From NCBI GenBank assembly GCA_012521315.1, contig JAAYMP010000069.1, positions 1-7,845 on the forward strand: 7,845 bases of DNA, in the 5' to 3' direction. The stretch is from Bacillota bacterium (GTDB lineage: Bacteria > Bacillota > UBA4882 > UBA10575). The notes beneath the pieces were generated by a model that saw nothing but the letters and a program-made list of their open reading frames with translations, did not search any database and was not told the DNA's origin. Shown here one piece after another: positions 6,066 to 7,845 of this stretch (positions are counted from its first letter, which is position 1; every line of letters begins with the position of its first letter). The position numbers and the translations under genes were made by a program.

Positions 6066-7088
6066 TTAGCAAAATTGACTGAGAAAACGATGGTCATTCT
6101 CGTAAAAATGACGGATGTCGGTAATCCCGTACCGTAGCATGGCGATGCGCTCAACCCCCATGCCAAAGGCAAAACCCGAGTAGACCTCCGGATCATATTT
6201 GGCCATCGCCAGCACTTTGGGATGGACCAAACCGGAGCCCAATATCTCAATCCAGCCGGTATTCTTACAAACGCGACACCCTTTACCCTGGCAGACGCAG
6301 GAGACATCCACCTCCGCGCTGGGTTCGGTGAAGGGGAAGAAGCTGGGCCGCATCCGGACCTGACGGTCTTCGCCAAAGAACTTCTTGACAAACACGGTTA
6401 AGACCCCCTTCAAATCGCCAAAGGTAATCCCCTTATCCACCAGGAGCCCTTCAATCTGGTGGAAAAGCGGTGAATGGGTCGCATCCAGCGCGTCGCGGCG
6501 GTAAACCCGGCCGGGGACAATAATCCGCACGGGATCGGGATAGAGCTTCTCCATGGCGCGGATCTGCACCGGAGAAGTGTGGGTGCGTAAAAGGATATTA
6601 TCCGTGATGTACAACGAATCGTGCATTTCCCGCGCCGGGTGTTCCGGCGGGATGTTCAGGGCTTCAAAATTATAATAGTCAAATTCCACTTCCGGACCTT
6701 CCGCCACCGAAAAACTCATCCCCAAAAAGGCCATGGTAATCTCGTCAATGATGATCTGCAGCGGATGGGGGTGGCCCCGGCGGGGCCGCCGGCCCGGGAG
6801 TTCGACGTCGATCTTTTCCCGTTCAAATTTGGCTTCCGCTTCACGCCGTTCCAACTCCGCTTGGCGGTTTTTCAGCGCGGTCTCCAGCCGTTGGCGGAGT
6901 TCATTAATGGCTTTGCCGACTTGCGGACGCTCCTCCGCCGACAGGGTCCCGAGGATCCGTGAATACTTGGTGATAACACCCTTCTTCCCAAAATACTTCA
7001 GTCTAAGCTCGGCCAGTTCCTGAGAAGAAGCGGCGGCTTGAATCTCCCGCGCGGCCTGTTCGTGGATGGCTTTTAATTCCTCTTGCAT
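6066..7088 (-). CDS. pheS: Phenylalanyl-tRNA synthetase alpha subunit
   Basis: PheS is the catalytic subunit, a class II synthetase that activates phenylalanine and transfers it to tRNA-Phe. The 340-residue protein has an N-terminal coiled-coil tRNA-binding arm (about 1-90), GHPHPLQIIIDEI (105-117) at the start of the core, RTHTSPVQIRAM (168-179), motif 2 RVYRRDALDATHSPLFHQIE (194-213), and motif 3 FGMGVERIAMLRYGITDIR (308-326). The cysteine cluster Cys264, Cys266, Cys271 and Cys274 (CVCQGKGCRVC) is of the kind found in many Firmicutes PheS proteins and may bind metal. The ATG at 7088-7086 has a GGAGGG Shine-Dalgarno sequence six bases upstream. It is first of the pheST pair and is controlled by the T-box leader upstream, so expression should rise when uncharged tRNA-Phe accumulates. 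Confidence 0.98.
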   Translation of the reverse strand: MQEELKAIHEQAAREIQAAASSQELAELRLKYFGKKGVITKYSRILGTLSAEERPQVGKAINELRQRLETALKNRQAELERREAEAKFEREKIDVELPGRRPRRGHPHPLQIIIDEITMAFLGMSFSVAEGPEVEFDYYNFEALNIPPEHPAREMHDSLYITDNILLRTHTSPVQIRAMEKLYPDPVRIIVPGRVYRRDALDATHSPLFHQIEGLLVDKGITFGDLKGVLTVFVKKFFGEDRQVRMRPSFFPFTEPSAEVDVSCVCQGKGCRVCKNTGWIEILGSGLVHPKVLAMAKYDPEVYSGFAFGMGVERIAMLRYGITDIRHFYENDHRFLSQFC

Positions 7089-7130
7089 AAATTACCCTCC
7101 TTCCCGGTTAAACCAGGTTAAAATAGTAAA

Positions 7131-7392
7131 ATAAAAACCTCCCGCCCACCATTGGGACGAAAGGTTAACTTCCGCGGTACCACCCATCTTAGTCCTACCG
7201 ACTCCACTTTACCGATCCTTGCCTGCCCGGCAAGGGTCGCTTCCGATAACGGTGGAAACCGGCATAGCCTACTCCTATTTCAACCAGCAACTCCAGAACG
7301 AACGATAACCGCCTTCCCGGGGAATGTTCTCAATTTACCATTCCTCCCTGTGCCGTTCCGTGCGGTTACTCTTTTCCTTCCTCGTCTTTCCT
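7131..7392 (-). promoter_or_regulatory. T-box riboswitch leader of pheST (tRNA-Phe sensing)
   Basis: This is a class I T-box leader. The T-box sequence AAGATGGGTGGTACCGCGG lies at 7190-7172. Stem I includes the AGTA bulge (7370-7367) followed by AACCGC, which pairs with GCGGTT (about 7311-7306). Just past it the specifier loop contains TTC at 7302-7300 followed by G; a second TTC is at 7298-7296. Both read Phe, agreeing with the downstream gene. Stem III is a 7-bp hairpin (7217-7223 with 7229-7235). GGAC-T-AAG (7195-7188) can pair with CTTTCGTCC (7163-7155) as the antiterminator, which excludes the terminator. Uncharged tRNA-Phe should stabilise the antiterminator through its free CCA end. 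The 5' boundary is approximate, and only part of Stem I was paired by eye. Confidence 0.95.
7133..7164 (-). terminator. Regulated terminator of the T-box leader
   Basis: On the minus strand CCTTTCGTCC (7164-7155) pairs with GGGCGGGAGG (7147-7138), a 10-bp stem including several G-U pairs, followed by TTTTTAT. Its 5' arm overlaps the 3' strand of the antiterminator helix, the expected mutually exclusive arrangement. Confidence 0.88.
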
Positions 7393-7488
7393 TTAATTGA
7401 GATTAATAAATTCCTTATATAACAAGTAGGCTGTGATCGACCCGGTAATCTCAAATAGTCTCCAGAAAAACTCTGCGGAAAGGATCAT
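7393..7488 (-). CDS. YqzL-like small protein
   Basis: This 31-codon gene begins at the ATG at 7488-7486 and ends at the TAA at 7395-7393. A strong GGGGAGGGG ribosome-binding site lies about four bases upstream. The peptide contains EFFWRLFEITGSITAYLLYK (residues 6-25), which closely resembles the YqzL family of Firmicutes small proteins (an FxWxxFExTGxIxxYLLYKE pattern recalled from the family). The family's function is not established. It lies between a strong promoter (7569-7541) and the T-box, with its stop right at the foot of Stem I, so it is expected to be on the 5' end of the pheST leader RNA. A coding leader peptide is an alternative reading, but the family resemblance and Shine-Dalgarno sequence favour a true small gene. 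Assignment is by pattern only. Confidence 0.75.
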   Translation of the reverse strand: MILSAEFFWRLFEITGSITAYLLYKEFINLN

Positions 7489-7540
7489 AAAACCCCTCCC
7501 CTTCCATTATTCTGGTCGAAAATGCCCGCCATCAATTTAT

Positions 7541-7569
7541 ATTATAGCATAAGGCCTCTGCGTTTACAA
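7541..7569 (-). promoter_or_regulatory. Strong sigma-A-type promoter for yqzL-like gene and pheST
   Basis: On the minus strand TTGTAA (7569-7564) is followed after exactly 17 bases by TATAAT (7546-7541), with TGC directly before the -10 box (extended -10). Transcription would begin near 7534, so the leader includes the YqzL-like gene as well as the T-box. A further TATAAT at 7593-7588 has no matching -35. Confidence 0.88.
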
Positions 7570-7623
7570 GTACTTAACGGCGGCAAAAATTATACTAAAA
7601 TCGGGATAATTTTATATTTGGAT

Positions 7624-7645
7624 AAAAAAAAAGCAGTTTCCTGCT
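7624..7645 (-). terminator. Intrinsic terminator after tRNA-Val
   Basis: On the minus strand AGCAG (7645-7641), a GAAA tetraloop, CTGCT (7636-7632) and a run of eight more Ts form a short intrinsic terminator. It starts 14 bases past the tRNA CCA end. Confidence 0.85.
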
Positions 7646-7658
7646 GAACTTTTATAAA

Positions 7659-7735
7659 TGGTGGGGAGGAGCGGGGTCGAACCGCTGACCTCTACGATGT
7701 CAACGTAGCGCTCTAACCAACTGGGCTACCCCCCC
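7659..7735 (-). tRNA. tRNA-Val (anticodon GAC)
   Basis: A complete 77-nt cloverleaf is visible on the minus strand: acceptor GGGGGGG (7735-7729) pairing with CCTCCCC (one G-U), TA, D arm GCCC/GAGC with one C-A mismatch and loop AGTTGGTTA, anticodon arm CTACG/CGTAG with loop TTGACAT, variable region AGGTC, T arm AGCGG/CCGCT with loop TTCGACC, discriminator A and encoded CCA. U33 is followed by GAC, which reads Val codons GUC and GUU. It has its own promoter and terminator, so it is a single-gene unit next to the pheST operon rather than part of it. Confidence 0.96.
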
Positions 7736-7748
7736 CAAAGCAAAATTA

Positions 7749-7777
7749 ATGATAACACAAAAAAGTGGATAAGTCAA
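7749..7777 (-). promoter_or_regulatory. Strong promoter of tRNA-Val
   Basis: On the minus strand TTGACT (7777-7772) and TATCAT (7754-7749) are separated by exactly 17 bases, with TGT before the -10 box. Transcription would start about seven bases downstream, close to the tRNA 5' end at 7735. Confidence 0.9.
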
Positions 7778-7796
7778 TAGGTTTTTCAATATTGAT

Positions 7797-7810
7797 AGTG
7801 TCAAGACACT
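7797..7810. other. 14-bp inverted repeat upstream of the tRNA promoter
   Basis: AGTGTC-AA-GACACT is a perfect inverted repeat 20 bp upstream of the tRNA-Val -35 box. On the minus strand it contains TTGACA, but no -10 box follows at 17 bases. It might be an operator or part of an upstream element. Nothing else in 7778-7845 looks functional except a weak AGGTT/AACCT repeat at about 7813-7826. Confidence 0.3.
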
Positions 7811-7845
7811 GTAGGTTTTTTAACCTCACATTCAGCAAACATGCA

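Noticed and set aside
7152..7400. 82-codon plus-strand frame
   Set aside because: It is exactly antisense to the T-box leader, whose conserved structure explains the sequence.
7659..7735. Reading the tRNA as tRNA-Asp (GTC)
   Set aside because: The anticodon loop is TTGACAT, so with U33 fixed the anticodon is GAC, which is Val.

Overview
The window looks like a chromosomal segment of a Bacillota (Firmicutes) bacterium, most likely a Clostridia-like anaerobe. The evidence is a phenylalanine T-box leader, the Gram-positive gene order pheS-pheT-zapA-cvpA, a YqzL-like small protein, G-rich Shine-Dalgarno sequences and an agr-type peptide-signalling cassette. No genus can be named from sequence alone. 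Every gene I can support lies on the minus strand, so transcription runs from the high to the low coordinates.

In transcription order: (1) 7845-7624 holds a strong promoter, a tRNA-Val(GAC) gene with encoded CCA, and its intrinsic terminator. (2) 7569-7131 holds a second strong promoter, a 31-codon YqzL-like small gene, and a complete T-box leader with a TTC (Phe) specifier, Stem III, T-box sequence, antiterminator and terminator. (3) 7088-3641 holds pheS and pheT, the two subunits of phenylalanyl-tRNA synthetase, 13 bp apart and closed by a strong terminator. (4) 3485-1204 holds an agr-like module: agrB (peptide-processing membrane protease), agrD (a 37-residue autoinducer precursor absent from a long-ORF search) and an AgrC-like membrane receptor. 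(5) 1175-1040 is a tandemly duplicated 68-bp non-coding unit whose second copy forms a terminator. (6) 1009-1 holds zapA (FtsZ-ring factor) and the 5' part of cvpA (membrane protein), which runs off the window.

The most interesting region is the agr-like cassette. It sits between pheT and zapA, which are often close neighbours in Firmicutes, and has a terminator on each side, so it looks like a separately transcribed insertion. AgrB has its catalytic His77 and Cys84 and AgrD has a canonical Cys-(4 residues)-YQPEIP layout, so the signal-making half looks intact. The receptor keeps the AgrC layout (six or seven membrane helices, then a Spo0B/AgrC-like domain) but has lost the phosphoacceptor histidine, the N-box asparagine and recognisable glycine boxes, and no response regulator is present in the window. 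The module therefore appears to make a thiolactone peptide and sense it with a pseudokinase, whose output is unknown.
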